This document shows, in pieces, positions 9,695 through 17,998 of a stretch of 64,000 nucleotides of DNA (positions within the stretch are counted from its first letter, which is position 1; each line of letters opens with the position of its first letter). The DNA is from Spirochaetaceae bacterium. Its GTDB lineage: Bacteria > Spirochaetota > Spirochaetia > DSM-27196 > PXBQ01. The stretch is taken from the NCBI GenBank assembly GCA_007695285.1, contig REEC01000120.1, forward strand, positions 1-64,000, written 5' to 3'. The translations under genes and the position numbers were made by a program. The notes beneath the pieces were generated by a model that was given only the letters and a program-made list of their open reading frames with translations, was not told the DNA's origin and made no database searches.

Positions 9695-10953
9695 AATCGA
9701 AAGAAGCCAAGAACGCAAAGAGCGCGGTCATCACGAGCTCTCCGTTCCCCAACAACTACGCGCAAGAGTTCCTCACGTTCGACCGCGGGCACGGCGTTTA
9801 CCTGGCCGACGTATCCGGGAAGAAGTACCTTGATTTCGGCGCCGGGATCGCGGTAAACGCGCTCGGATACGGACGAAAGGATCTCGCGCGGATCGCCGCG
9901 CGCCAGATGCGGAAAATCGTCCACATCTCGAACCTCTACACGACCGAACCCGCGATTCGGCTCGGGACGATGATGACCGCGACAACCCCGTGCGCGTCGA
10001 AGCCTTTTTCGGCAGTGCATTTCGGCAACAGCGGTACCGAGGCGAACGAGGCGGCGATCAAGTACGCGCGATTGTACGCGTACGAGACGCGTGGTCCGGG
10101 ACACGCGAAGATTCTGTCGTTCGACAACGCGTTTCACGGACGCACGCTCGGGGCGCTCGCGGTGACGCCGAACCCGGCGTACAAGACGAAGTTCGAACCA
10201 CTGATGCCGGGCGTAGCACACGCTCCGTTCAACGACATCGAGACTCTCGAGAAGACGCTTTCAAGCGAGTTCGCGGCGGTCATCGTCGAGGTCGTTCAGG
10301 GCGAAGGCGGACTCTCGGTGATGACACGCGAGTTCGCCGATGCGCTTTCGACTCTCTGTGAAAAACACGACGTTGTTCTGATTGCCGACGAGATCCAGAC
10401 CGGAATCGGGCGTACGGGGACTCTGTACGCGTCGGAAATGGTCTCTCTGCGCCCGGACATCGTCACGTTGTCCAAGCCGCTCGGCGGTGGACTCCCGCTC
10501 TCGGCGACGCTGATCCCCGAGAAAATCAACACGCTTTTGAAACCCGGTGATCACGGCACGACGTTCGGCGGAGGCCCGGTTACGACCGCGGTCTCCGCGC
10601 GCGTCTGGGAAGTCATCACCAACCCTGCGTTCCTCGAGCGCGTGCGCGCAACGGCCGATCACCTCGATACGCGGCTGAGAGAAATCTCCGCGGCGCATCG
10701 GTGCGTCGCCGGACTTCGCGGGGCCGGGTTACTGCGTGGGATCGAACTCGCGTACCCCTCCGACACGGCGTCCGAGGCCGTCGGCACCGTCATGTCGCGC
10801 GCGCGTTCGCACGGGTTGCTCGTCCTGCGGTCGGGTAAGAACGTCGTCCGAATAGCGCCACCGCTCGTGATCACGGCAGCCGAAATCGACGCCGGGATCG
10901 CGATCCTGGACTCGATTCTCGGAGGGCTCGACGAAGGCGCCGTTGAACGGTAG
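9691..10953 (+). CDS. argD: Acetylornithine aminotransferase
   Basis: PLP-dependent transamination between N-acetylglutamate semialdehyde and acetylornithine. The class III signatures FGNSGTEANEAAIKYAR, LIADEIQTGIGRTG and the PLP lysine in TLSKPLGGGLPLSA are present. The start is ATG 9691, whose last two bases begin the argB stop codon (9692-9694), a coupling overlap. A longer in-frame start at 9658 would lie inside argB and is not used. 420 aa, normal. It ends the visible arg cluster; argJ/argA, argF, argG and argH are not in this window. Confidence 0.96.
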   Translation: MKSKEAKNAKSAVITSSPFPNNYAQEFLTFDRGHGVYLADVSGKKYLDFGAGIAVNALGYGRKDLARIAARQMRKIVHISNLYTTEPAIRLGTMMTATTPCASKPFSAVHFGNSGTEANEAAIKYARLYAYETRGPGHAKILSFDNAFHGRTLGALAVTPNPAYKTKFEPLMPGVAHAPFNDIETLEKTLSSEFAAVIVEVVQGEGGLSVMTREFADALSTLCEKHDVVLIADEIQTGIGRTGTLYASEMVSLRPDIVTLSKPLGGGLPLSATLIPEKINTLLKPGDHGTTFGGGPVTTAVSARVWEVITNPAFLERVRATADHLDTRLREISAAHRCVAGLRGAGLLRGIELAYPSDTASEAVGTVMSRARSHGLLVLRSGKNVVRIAPPLVITAAEIDAGIAILDSILGGLDEGAVER

Positions 10954-11106
10954 CAATCCTACGGATTCGCGACGAGTCGATTGAAAAAATGGGGAGGAGA
11001 AATGAGCTACCCCCTCCGGGACTGTCGCGTGAATCCTTTCTCGTGATCGGCGCGCTTGACACGCGCGCGCGATACTGTCGAACATGGATCGAAAAGTGAG
11101 GATCAG
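10954..11106 (+). other. argD-pgi intergenic region
   Basis: 153 bases. It contains a 14-codon ORF (11002-11046) with GGGGAGGAG just before its ATG, and a GGGGAGG...CCCCTCC inverted repeat overlapping that ORF's start. A TTGACA at 11056-11061 lies upstream of pgi but its -10 is poor. The small ORF may be chance; no terminator with a T-run is visible. Confidence 0.35.
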
Positions 11107-12693
11107 ATGGCTCGTTTGAAGTTCAAGAATCTCGATGAAACGCGCGCGTTCGCCACGGTTGGTTCGTTCGCACGAGTCGATGTGACGGACATTTCCGCGG
11201 ACCGGGTGATGAAGTACGAGAGCCCGGGCGCCGAAGGTCTCCGGTTCAACTTTGCGGCAAAGGCCGTCGATGAGACGATTCTCTCGGGTCTGGCTGCGCT
11301 CGCGTCCGAACAGGCGGTCATCGAGAAGTACCGCGCGTTGGCCGATGGGGAGATCATGAATTCGGGCGAGGGACGGATGGTGCTGCACCACCTCGCTCGC
11401 GGGCGGCTCGGCCGTCAGGTCATGCACGAAGGTCGCAACGTCCAGGAGTTTTACCAGGAACAGATCGACCGCGTGAAGGCGTTCGCGCGCCGCATTCACT
11501 CGGCAGAGATCACCGGATCGACCGGCAAGAGCTTCACGGACGTCGTCCAGATCGGGATCGGCGGGTCGGATCTCGGCCCGCGCGCGCTCGCGATCGCGCT
11601 GGAAAACTGGTACCGCGCCGAACACGGTCGGCCTCATCTCCTTCCGCACTTCATCTCGAACGTCGACCCTGACGATGCCGCCGCGGTTGTCGCCCGCGTA
11701 AATCCCGAGACCACGCTGTTCATCGTCGTCTCGAAAAGTGGAACGACGCAGGAGACGCTCACCAACGAAGCGTTCGTGCGTCGGTTGATTTCGGAGAGCG
11801 GCGCGAAAAAAATCGATCCCGCGAAACACATCGTCGCTGTGACGTCTGAAAGCAGCCCGATGGCGAAAGGCGGCGCGTATCTCGACTCGTTTTTCATCGA
11901 TGACTTCATCGGCGGCCGATACTCGAGTTCGAGCGCGGTCGGCGCGGTCGTTTTGAGCATCGCGTTCGGCCCGCAGGTTTTTCAGGAATTCCTGCGCGGA
12001 GCACACGCGGCGGACCGGAACGCGCTCGAGCCCGACATCTTGAAGAACCCTGCGCTTCTTGACGCACTGATCGGGGTATACGAGCGAAACGTGCTCGGAT
12101 ACCCGACGACCGCCGTGCTCCCGTACAGCCAGGCCTTGAGCCGATTTCCCGCGCATCTACAGCAACTCGATATGGAGAGCAACGGCAAGAGTGTTAACCG
12201 TGACGGAGAAGCCGTGCGATACGCGACCGGCCCGGTCGTGTTTGGAGAACCCGGCACAAACGGGCAACACAGCTTCTACCAGCTCCTGCACCAGGGTACC
12301 GACATCGTTCCGCTTCAGTTCATCGGGTTCCGCGAATCGCAGCTCGGCACGGATATCGAGTTTGCGGGATCTTCGAGCCAAACCAAGCTCAACGCGAACC
12401 TCGCGGCTCAGGTCATCGCGTTTGCGCGAGGGAAATCCGACGACAATCCGAACAAGAGTTTCGCGGGGGGACGGCCGTCGAGCGTACTGTACGCGGGCCG
12501 GCTCTCGCCGTCGGTTCTCGGCGCGATCCTCGCGCATTATGAGAACAAAGTGATGTTTCAGGGTTTCCTCTGGAACGTGAACAGCTTCGACCAGGAAGGC
12601 GTTCAGCTCGGCAAGGAGCTCACAAAAACCGTTCTCGAAGGCAAGACGGACGCGACGCTCTCGGCGTACGCTTCACGGTTAGGCATCGGGTAA
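11107..12693 (+). CDS. pgi: Glucose-6-phosphate isomerase, 528 aa
   Basis: Interconverts glucose-6-phosphate and fructose-6-phosphate in glycolysis/gluconeogenesis. Signatures: IGIGGSDLGPRAL, FIVVSKSGTTQETL, GGRYSSSSAVGAVVLS, and QLDMESNGKS with the sugar-phosphate site. The start is ATG 11107 (MARLKFKNLDETR) preceded by GTGAGG. The frame extends upstream to 11056 through bases that look like promoter DNA. Together with pfk, galE and glgP in the window it forms the sugar-phosphate hub. Confidence 0.96.
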   Translation: MARLKFKNLDETRAFATVGSFARVDVTDISADRVMKYESPGAEGLRFNFAAKAVDETILSGLAALASEQAVIEKYRALADGEIMNSGEGRMVLHHLARGRLGRQVMHEGRNVQEFYQEQIDRVKAFARRIHSAEITGSTGKSFTDVVQIGIGGSDLGPRALAIALENWYRAEHGRPHLLPHFISNVDPDDAAAVVARVNPETTLFIVVSKSGTTQETLTNEAFVRRLISESGAKKIDPAKHIVAVTSESSPMAKGGAYLDSFFIDDFIGGRYSSSSAVGAVVLSIAFGPQVFQEFLRGAHAADRNALEPDILKNPALLDALIGVYERNVLGYPTTAVLPYSQALSRFPAHLQQLDMESNGKSVNRDGEAVRYATGPVVFGEPGTNGQHSFYQLLHQGTDIVPLQFIGFRESQLGTDIEFAGSSSQTKLNANLAAQVIAFARGKSDDNPNKSFAGGRPSSVLYAGRLSPSVLGAILAHYENKVMFQGFLWNVNSFDQEGVQLGKELTKTVLEGKTDATLSAYASRLGIG

Positions 12694-12737
12694 CGACCCG
12701 CCGCGCTTGTGCGACACGCCCGGTCGGCGGTGAACCG

Positions 12738-13496
12738 CTAATCGGCGGAAAAAAACATCGCAAGCAGTTCGCGCGCAACGCGCCCTTCGCTGGAGTTGCG
12801 GTCGAGTTCGGCCGCGTATCTCAGGTACTCACCCGCGGTACCGACGTGCCCGATCCCACGAAACGAGATCGCCGAAAGGACGAACGCACGCTGTCGTTCG
12901 GCAGTCGAGATAGTATCGTCGTCCAGTAATGGGTGCAACGTGTCGAGAGCCTCGGCGTACGCGGCTTCCGCAAGCAGAGCGAGCGCGCGAAACAACACGA
13001 CACTACCCCCGAATCGCCGGTCGACACCCGCCTCGGCGCCGACTCGCACGACGAGGTCAACGAACTCCTCCGCGAACTTAGCGGCGTTCCTCACGTCGAG
13101 CCGGGACACGGCCTCCGCGACAAGATCGTACTCGTCGCGCGACACCGCACGGCCGATCTCCGACGCCACCTCAACGGCCCGGTCGACGACAAGCTCACGA
13201 ATCACGGGACTCGCAAGCATCTTTCCGACGGCGAGGACATCGGCGAGAATGAACGTCTCCGGACGTTCGAGCGTGAGTACGACGTCATCGTCGGTAAGGA
13301 CGACTCCGGAGCCGGCGGCGACTCGAATACGCGACCCGAGTGGAACTATGTCACCGCTCCGCGCTTCGGTCCAGCGTCGGCCGGCGTGATACTGCACGTC
13401 GCCGTCGACCTCAAGAACGCGCAGTTGCGCGCGCGCTCCGGGCCCGACCAACGCCAACAACACGACGACCGACACGATAAACACTCTCCGCATCAC
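12738..13496 (-). CDS. Exported protein with FecR-like N-terminal region
   Basis: 252 residues. It has a clear signal peptide (MMRRVFIVSVVVLLALVGPGARAQ). A short beta-rich segment follows, resembling a FecR-type domain (VDGDVQYHAGRRW...GSRIRVAAGSGVVLT). The helical C-terminal part is possibly TPR-like (RALALLAEAAYAEALDTLHPL). It is probably periplasmic. GGAGGAGTG precedes two consecutive ATGs, and either could be used. It is convergent with pgi and divergent from serC. A -10-like TATACT lies at 13515-13510. Function is unknown; a second FecR-like protein is at 36783-37877. Confidence 0.75.
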   Translation of the reverse strand: MMRRVFIVSVVVLLALVGPGARAQLRVLEVDGDVQYHAGRRWTEARSGDIVPLGSRIRVAAGSGVVLTDDDVVLTLERPETFILADVLAVGKMLASPVIRELVVDRAVEVASEIGRAVSRDEYDLVAEAVSRLDVRNAAKFAEEFVDLVVRVGAEAGVDRRFGGSVVLFRALALLAEAAYAEALDTLHPLLDDDTISTAERQRAFVLSAISFRGIGHVGTAGEYLRYAAELDRNSSEGRVARELLAMFFSAD

Positions 13497-13529
13497 TCCT
13501 CCGAGTCGGAGTATACCATGAATCGGTAT

Positions 13530-13558
13530 TTGACGTTTATTCCTCGTTCAGGTACGCT
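13530..13558 (+). promoter_or_regulatory. serC promoter
   Basis: TTGACG (13530-13535), 17-base spacer, TACGCT (13553-13558). The leader of ~25 bases carries an AAGGAAA Shine-Dalgarno before serC. Confidence 0.6.
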
Positions 13559-13590
13559 TGCTTATCCAAAGAAACAAGAAGGAAACCACG

Positions 13591-14679
13591 ATGGCACGAG
13601 TTCACAATTTTTCCGCCGGTCCATCTACGCTCCCCGTTCCGGTTCTCGAGCAGATCAGGGACGAGATCGTCGAATTTCGCGGGATGGGGATGTCGTTGAT
13701 CGAGGCGAGCCACAGAAGCAAAGAGTACGATGCGATTCACTGCGAGACGATCGCCTTGATCAAGGAACTCTTGTCGATACCGGATAACTACTCGATCCTC
13801 TTGCTCGGTGGTGGCGCAACGTTGCAGTTCGGAATGGTTCCGATGAACTTCCTGCGCGAAGACGCGGGATGCGACTTCATCAACTCGGGGGCATGGGCGG
13901 TAAAAGCGCTCAAGGATGCGAAGAAGGTCGGCCCCGTGACCGTGATCTGGGACGGGGAGTCGTCGCGCTACACGACTTTACCGACACCCGATAGTCTGCC
14001 GATCAGTTCGAAGTCGTCGTATCTTCATATGACGTCAAACGAAACGATCGGCGGCATTCAATGGCACGACTGGCCCGACGGAAAGAAACTACCGATCTGC
14101 ATCGATATGTCGAGCGACATCATGAGTCGACCGATTCCGGTCGAGAATTTCGCGCTGATTTACGCCGGCGCGCAGAAGAATCTCGGGCCTGCGGGCGTGA
14201 CCGTCGTGATCATCCGCGACGACATGCTCGACCGATGTCCGTCGAACCTGCCCGAGTACCTGAGCTACAAGACTCACGCGACCGGGAACTCGTTGTACAA
14301 CACCCCTCCGGTCTTCTCGATTTACGCGATGAATCTTGTGCTGCACTGGATAAAAAAGAACGGTGGGATCGAAGCGGTCGAACGCGCGAATGAAGAAAAG
14401 GCGCAGGTACTGTACGACGCGATCGACTCGAGTGACGTGTACTACCGCTGCCCGGTCGACCCGGCGGTAAGATCGCGGATGAACATCGTGTTTCGGCTTC
14501 CCACCGAGGAACTCGAGGCAAAGTTCCTCACCGAGGCGACTGCGGCGGGTCTCAACGGTCTGCCCGGCCACCGCAGCGTCGGTGGGTGTCGCGCGTCGCT
14601 GTACAACGCGATGCCGATCTCCGGCGTCCGCGCGCTCGCGGCGTTCATGGCCGAGTTCGCACAGGCAAACCCGGCGTAA
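13591..14679 (+). CDS. serC: Phosphoserine aminotransferase, 362 aa
   Basis: PLP enzyme converting 3-phosphohydroxypyruvate and glutamate to phosphoserine; it can also serve pyridoxine synthesis. It begins with the family hallmark HNFSAGPSTLPVPVLEQ. The PLP lysine lies in LIYAGAQKNLGPAGVTVVI and the C-terminal GLPGHRSVGGCRASLYNA is typical. Start ATG 13591 follows AAGAAGGAAACC; the in-frame ATG at 13558 lies inside the promoter and is rejected. Confidence 0.97.
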   Translation: MARVHNFSAGPSTLPVPVLEQIRDEIVEFRGMGMSLIEASHRSKEYDAIHCETIALIKELLSIPDNYSILLLGGGATLQFGMVPMNFLREDAGCDFINSGAWAVKALKDAKKVGPVTVIWDGESSRYTTLPTPDSLPISSKSSYLHMTSNETIGGIQWHDWPDGKKLPICIDMSSDIMSRPIPVENFALIYAGAQKNLGPAGVTVVIIRDDMLDRCPSNLPEYLSYKTHATGNSLYNTPPVFSIYAMNLVLHWIKKNGGIEAVERANEEKAQVLYDAIDSSDVYYRCPVDPAVRSRMNIVFRLPTEELEAKFLTEATAAGLNGLPGHRSVGGCRASLYNAMPISGVRALAAFMAEFAQANPA

Positions 14680-14739
14680 CCGCAGCCGGCAAATCGCCGG
14701 CGCGACATGCCGATATACGGTTTTCGATATCCGTTTTGT

Positions 14740-14768
14740 TTGACAAGCGGCCGAGAGAGGCGTATATT
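14740..14768 (+). promoter_or_regulatory. Strong sigma70-type promoter of a small transcript
   Basis: TTGACA (14740-14745), exactly 17 bases, TATATT (14763-14768). It is one of the closest matches to consensus in the window. It drives the short transcriptional unit ending at the terminator near 15021. It lies 60 bases past the serC stop. Confidence 0.75.
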
Positions 14769-14854
14769 TGAAGTAGGAAATGGGGAAAAGGTAATCGGGC
14801 CCGCCGCGTAGAGTCGGTAGGGCATCGTAAAAGGAAGTGACAGGAGGTTGAACC

Positions 14855-14950
14855 ATGGAACCACCGGTTGCGTTTCGCCGGGATCTGCCGGCACACCTTG
14901 GACCAAACATCGAGAGCGTTACGCTCCATGATGAAACGGAAAAACTATAG
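14855..14950 (+). CDS. Small ORF, 31 aa, unknown
   Basis: ATG 14855 to TAG 14950, beginning MEPPVAFRRDLP and ending DETEKL. It is preceded by a perfect AGGAGG (14842-14847) at 7 bases spacing, as good a ribosome site as any in the window. No signal peptide, no hydrophobic segment, no cysteines. The ribosome site can pair with bases 14859-14865, placing the start codon in a hairpin loop, which could make translation conditional. I know no homologue. Confidence 0.5.
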   Translation: MEPPVAFRRDLPAHLGPNIESVTLHDETEKL

Positions 14951-14992
14951 TCGCCCACGCGTGATGCGTGGAGATAAAATCGACTAAGATTC

Positions 14993-15021
14993 AAAAACCG
15001 GTACTCAGTACCGGTTTTTTT
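14993..15021 (+). terminator. Intrinsic terminator of the small transcript
   Basis: The stem is AACCGGTAC / GTACCGGTT with a TCA loop, followed by a seven-T run (15015-15021) and preceded by matching As. It is a textbook rho-independent terminator. Confidence 0.9.
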
Positions 15022-15058
15022 GTCTGGTGTTTTTGTGTCTGGTGCTGAATCCGAAAGA

Positions 15059-15090
15059 CGGGCGGGCCTCACGCCCGTGAAGCCCGCCCG
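15059..15090 (-). terminator. Hairpin terminator behind the Gfo/Idh gene
   Basis: A nine-pair GC stem (CGGGCGGGC / GCCCGCCCG) with an inner TCAC/GTGA helix lies immediately after the stop of the minus-strand oxidoreductase. Only a weak T-run (GTCTTT) follows on the minus strand. It faces the terminator at 14993-15021. Confidence 0.6.
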
Positions 15091-15094
15091 GAGC

Positions 15095-16411
15095 CTACCT
15101 CGGCAGTTTAACGAGAGTCCGAACGTCTACCGGCAGCTCGGTCGCGAGAGCCCGGTTCGCCGCTATCCCGGTCAAGATGCTGTACGCACCTTGCACGTAA
15201 TCGGCCGCGTGGCCGAGTGGATCGTCTGTCGCACCGCGGAAGATGTGATCGAGCATTCGGACATCGCCGCCGCCGTGGCCACCTACCGCCTCGGTAAACG
15301 TGATCTCTTCGCGTCTGCCCCAGTGCGGCTGAAACGAGATAATCGGGACCGCGCCTTTGATCATCTCGTCGTACTCGCGCTGCTCGGCCAGGTTGATATC
15401 GTCGGCAGATCCCGAGACGTAGCTCTTCTCGACGACGTTGAACTCGAGACGTCCCTTCGTCCCGTTGAACATCACGCGGAACCCTTCCCACGGGCAGTGT
15501 GCGTTGAGAGAGTACGACATGATCGCCTTGCTTCGGTACTGAACGAGCACCCCCATCGTATCTTCGATCGAAATGCCGTCGCCGAACACGCTCTGGTCGC
15601 GTAGATACCCGTCGTGTTTTTCGGCGTCGAGATACATGCCTTTGAGGTTGTCGTCCGCAGCGAGATCGACGGCAAACGGGTCTTTCTTTGCGACCGCCGA
15701 TCCGGTTCCGCGGTAATAGAACTCGAGTTCGCCGCGTTCCTCGGCGTTGCGCCGTCCGTAGTAACCGAGTCTGCCCATCGCGAAGACTCGCTCGGGAGCC
15801 GTACCGAGCCACCAGTTCACCAAGTCGAAGTGATGCGTCGCCTTGTGCACGAGCAAACCTCCGGAATTGGCCTTATCGCGATGCCAACGCCGAAAGTAAT
15901 CGGCACCGTGCTTTGTATCGAGCAGCCACTCGAAATGCACACTCAAGATATCCCCGACCGTCCCGTCCGCTATTACTTCCTTCACGCGTGTCGCACGGGG
16001 TGAGTAGCGATAGTTGAACGTGACCGTCAGATTCCGGCCGGTCCTCTCGACGGTATCGATGATTTGTTGACATTTTTCAGCGTCGGTGGTCATCGGCTTC
16101 TCGGTGATCACGTCACACCCGAGATCCATCGCGCGGCAGATATATCGGTGGTGCGTACGGTCCATCGACGTGACGATCACGACGTCGGGTTTACTCTCGG
16201 CGATCATCTGGTCAAACTGGTGCGGCCCGTACGTCGCGACGCGTTTGCCGTTGAGCGTCGACGCGATGTACTCGTTCATCCGTTCCATCCGCGTCGGGTT
16301 GATATCGTTTATCGCGACAAGTTCGGCGACATCGGTGTACTCCTTGCACACCGCGTTGACGTACATGCGGCTACGGCTCCCCGTCCCTATTAACGCATAC
16401 CTTTTCTTCAT
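15095..16411 (-). CDS. Gfo/Idh/MocA-family oxidoreductase, 438 aa
   Basis: NAD(P)-dependent sugar or polyol dehydrogenase family. The Rossmann motif is YALIGTGSRSRMY at residues 5-17. The EKPMT motif, with the catalytic-type lysine, is near residue 105. A GGLLVHKATHHFDLVNWWLG segment supplies the conserved histidine region. The substrate cannot be read from sequence. ATG 16411 has AGGAGAGGA upstream. It stands alone between a hairpin-rich leader and its own terminator, so it is probably monocistronic. Confidence 0.9.
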   Translation of the reverse strand: MKKRYALIGTGSRSRMYVNAVCKEYTDVAELVAINDINPTRMERMNEYIASTLNGKRVATYGPHQFDQMIAESKPDVVIVTSMDRTHHRYICRAMDLGCDVITEKPMTTDAEKCQQIIDTVERTGRNLTVTFNYRYSPRATRVKEVIADGTVGDILSVHFEWLLDTKHGADYFRRWHRDKANSGGLLVHKATHHFDLVNWWLGTAPERVFAMGRLGYYGRRNAEERGELEFYYRGTGSAVAKKDPFAVDLAADDNLKGMYLDAEKHDGYLRDQSVFGDGISIEDTMGVLVQYRSKAIMSYSLNAHCPWEGFRVMFNGTKGRLEFNVVEKSYVSGSADDINLAEQREYDEMIKGAVPIISFQPHWGRREEITFTEAVGGHGGGDVRMLDHIFRGATDDPLGHAADYVQGAYSILTGIAANRALATELPVDVRTLVKLPR

Positions 16412-16433
16412 CTTCCTCTCCTGTTTGGTTTGA

Positions 16434-16510
16434 TTCGCCGCGTACTGCGGCGAACGATCAAAGTGGCTTCACTGGTGACCGGTCCGGTTCCCGGCCAACC
16501 GTATCACCAG
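16434..16510 (-). repeat. Two strong inverted repeats between pfk end and Gfo/Idh start
   Basis: TTCGCCGC (16434-16441) pairs with GCGGCGAA (16447-16454) across a 5-base loop. CTGGTGA (16472-16478) pairs with TCACCAG (16504-16510) across a GC-rich loop. There is no T-run, so they are not clear terminators. They may protect the pfk 3' end or act as a structured leader or operator for the oxidoreductase gene. Confidence 0.55.
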
Positions 16511-16517
16511 TTGAAAA

Positions 16518-17831
16518 TCAACTTTTCATCGAAATCGGCTGGTTAGTCGACTCGAGAACATCGCGCCAGAGGCTGCCCTCCGGATCGACGGTGTTCCGCG
16601 TCGCGACGGCGATCGCGATCGGCAGATGGACGAACGTGTTGTTCACGAGACTGATCAAAATCCTTGTCTTCCCGGCCATCGCCGCGTGCGCCGCGTGATT
16701 GCCGAGCCGGGAGCAGTACACGGAGTCGGTCGGAACCGCGACCGCGCTCCGGATGATGTAACTCGGGTCGATGTACTTCAGGTTGATTTCTATGCCCCGC
16801 TCCCGGAAATGCGAGGATATCGCGTTCCTGAGGTACACGCCGATATCGCCGAACGCCTTGTTTCCCGACGCGTCCGCGCCCGCGCGGTCGCCCATCAGCT
16901 CCTGCCCGGCGCCCTCGGCGACGATTATCGCCGCGTGATTCCGTCTCGCGAGACGTTTCTCGAGATGCGTGAACAGCCCGTTATCTCCGTCGAGATCGAA
17001 CGGAACCTCGGGAATCAGAACAAAATTCGCTTCGTGACTCGCGAGCGCGGTGTGCGCGGCGATGAAGCCCGAGTCGCGGCCCATCAGCTTCACGAGCCCG
17101 ACGCCGTTCTGCGCCGAGTGTGCCTCGGTATGCGCGCACGCGACCGAATCGGTCGCGATCGCCACCGCGGTCTCGAAGCCGAACGACTTCTCGGTGAACG
17201 AGAGATCGTTGTCGATGGTTTTCGGAATGCCGACGACCGCAATTTTCAAGCCGCGACGTTCGATCTCCTCGGCGATCTTCAGCGCGCCTTTCTGCGTGCC
17301 GTCCCCGCCGATCGTGAACAGCATGTTGAGATTTAACCGTTCGATCGTATCGACGATATCTTCGGTCCGTTCGCCTCCGCCACGCGACGAGCCGAGAACG
17401 GTCCCGCCGATTTTGTGAATGTCGTCGACGTACGTGGGATCGAGCCGGACGGTCGGAATGTTCGCGTCGGGTAGCAAACCTCGGTATCCGAACCGTATTC
17501 CCGAGATTCTCTCGACACCGTAGCGGTACCACAGGCAACGGACGATCGCGCGGATCACATCGTTCAAGCCCGGGCAGAGCCCGCCACACGTGACGATTCC
17601 CGCGTGAACGTGCCCCGGCGAGAAGTAGATTTTCTCGCGTGGGCCGGCTTTCTCGAGAAGCTCGCTCTTCTCATATGTCTTTGCGAGGTGGGCACGGTCG
17701 ATCGCAACGTCGTACACGATCTTGTCGTTGTCGGAGACGAAATTCGCGACACCGTCACCGACAACCGTCGAGTACGGGATCGGTGACTGGATTTTCGGCT
17801 CGCCGAGAACGGGTACCGAGAAGTCGTACAT
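16518..17831 (-). CDS. 6-phosphofructokinase, long plant/Treponema-type, 437 aa
   Basis: Phosphorylates fructose-6-phosphate to the 1,6-bisphosphate. The ~70-residue N-terminal extension, [15 protein letters not shown] and [10 protein letters not shown] place it with the long PFKs of plants, trypanosomatids and spirochaetes. Phosphoryl-donor determinants are mixed. GGDGT (175-179) has the glycine of ATP enzymes, while PKTIDND (203-209) has the lysine otherwise seen in PPi enzymes. By the family rule a glycine in the first motif predicts ATP as donor. ATG 17831 has GGAG about 11 bases upstream. It is divergent from galE. Confidence 0.93.
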   Translation of the reverse strand: MYDFSVPVLGEPKIQSPIPYSTVVGDGVANFVSDNDKIVYDVAIDRAHLAKTYEKSELLEKAGPREKIYFSPGHVHAGIVTCGGLCPGLNDVIRAIVRCLWYRYGVERISGIRFGYRGLLPDANIPTVRLDPTYVDDIHKIGGTVLGSSRGGGERTEDIVDTIERLNLNMLFTIGGDGTQKGALKIAEEIERRGLKIAVVGIPKTIDNDLSFTEKSFGFETAVAIATDSVACAHTEAHSAQNGVGLVKLMGRDSGFIAAHTALASHEANFVLIPEVPFDLDGDNGLFTHLEKRLARRNHAAIIVAEGAGQELMGDRAGADASGNKAFGDIGVYLRNAISSHFRERGIEINLKYIDPSYIIRSAVAVPTDSVYCSRLGNHAAHAAMAGKTRILISLVNNTFVHLPIAIAVATRNTVDPEGSLWRDVLESTNQPISMKS

Positions 17832-17863
17832 GTCTGTGCACTCCGATGGTCAGTCTCGCGGCA

Positions 17864-17892
17864 AGTTTATGGTAACGATCCGCGAGTTTCAA
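17864..17892 (-). promoter_or_regulatory. pfk promoter
   Basis: Minus strand: TTGAAA (17892-17887), 17-base spacer, TAAACT (17869-17864), about 32 bases upstream of the phosphofructokinase ATG. Confidence 0.55.
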
Positions 17893-17937
17893 GCCGCGCC
17901 CGAAAACCGGTAGCCGAAGCCGGCTTCTCGACGACAA

Positions 17938-17966
17938 TTGACTTCCGACGGTGTTCGGCTTACTGT
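17938..17966 (+). promoter_or_regulatory. galE promoter
   Basis: TTGACT (17938-17943), 17-base spacer, TACTGT (17961-17966). The ~25-base leader contains CGGAGAG upstream of galE. The divergent pfk -35 box is only 45 bases away. Confidence 0.6.
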
Positions 17967-17998
17967 GGCCGAAACGACCGATAACGGAGAGAACACCC

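Larger units (their letters stand above)
14775..15021 (+). ncRNA. Candidate structured small RNA / small mRNA, ~245 nt
   Basis: The 415-base gap between serC and the next gene holds a complete small transcriptional unit: strong promoter, several short hairpins and an intrinsic terminator. Visible helices are GGAGGTT/AACCACC (14843-14865, one mismatch) around the ORF start, GAGCG/CGCTC (14914-14926), and CCACGC/GCGTGG (14955-14971). The last is the terminator stem. I could not match it to tmRNA, 4.5S RNA, RNase P or 6S RNA signatures. It may be a small mRNA for the 31-residue ORF, a regulatory RNA, or both. Confidence 0.5.

Noticed and set aside
8455-10221. 588-residue open frame on the minus strand
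   Set aside because: It lies fully antisense to argC, argB and argD, has a composition typical of a GC-rich shadow frame and no family motifs.
10729-12156. 475-residue open frame on the minus strand
   Set aside because: Spans the argD-pgi junction in antisense; the sense genes are unambiguous.
14775-15021. tmRNA, 4.5S RNA, RNase P RNA or 6S RNA
   Set aside because: Hallmark sequences (tag ORF with tRNA-like ends, GGAAGGAAGCAGCC-type SRP core, RNase P conserved core, paired 6S ends) are absent by eye.
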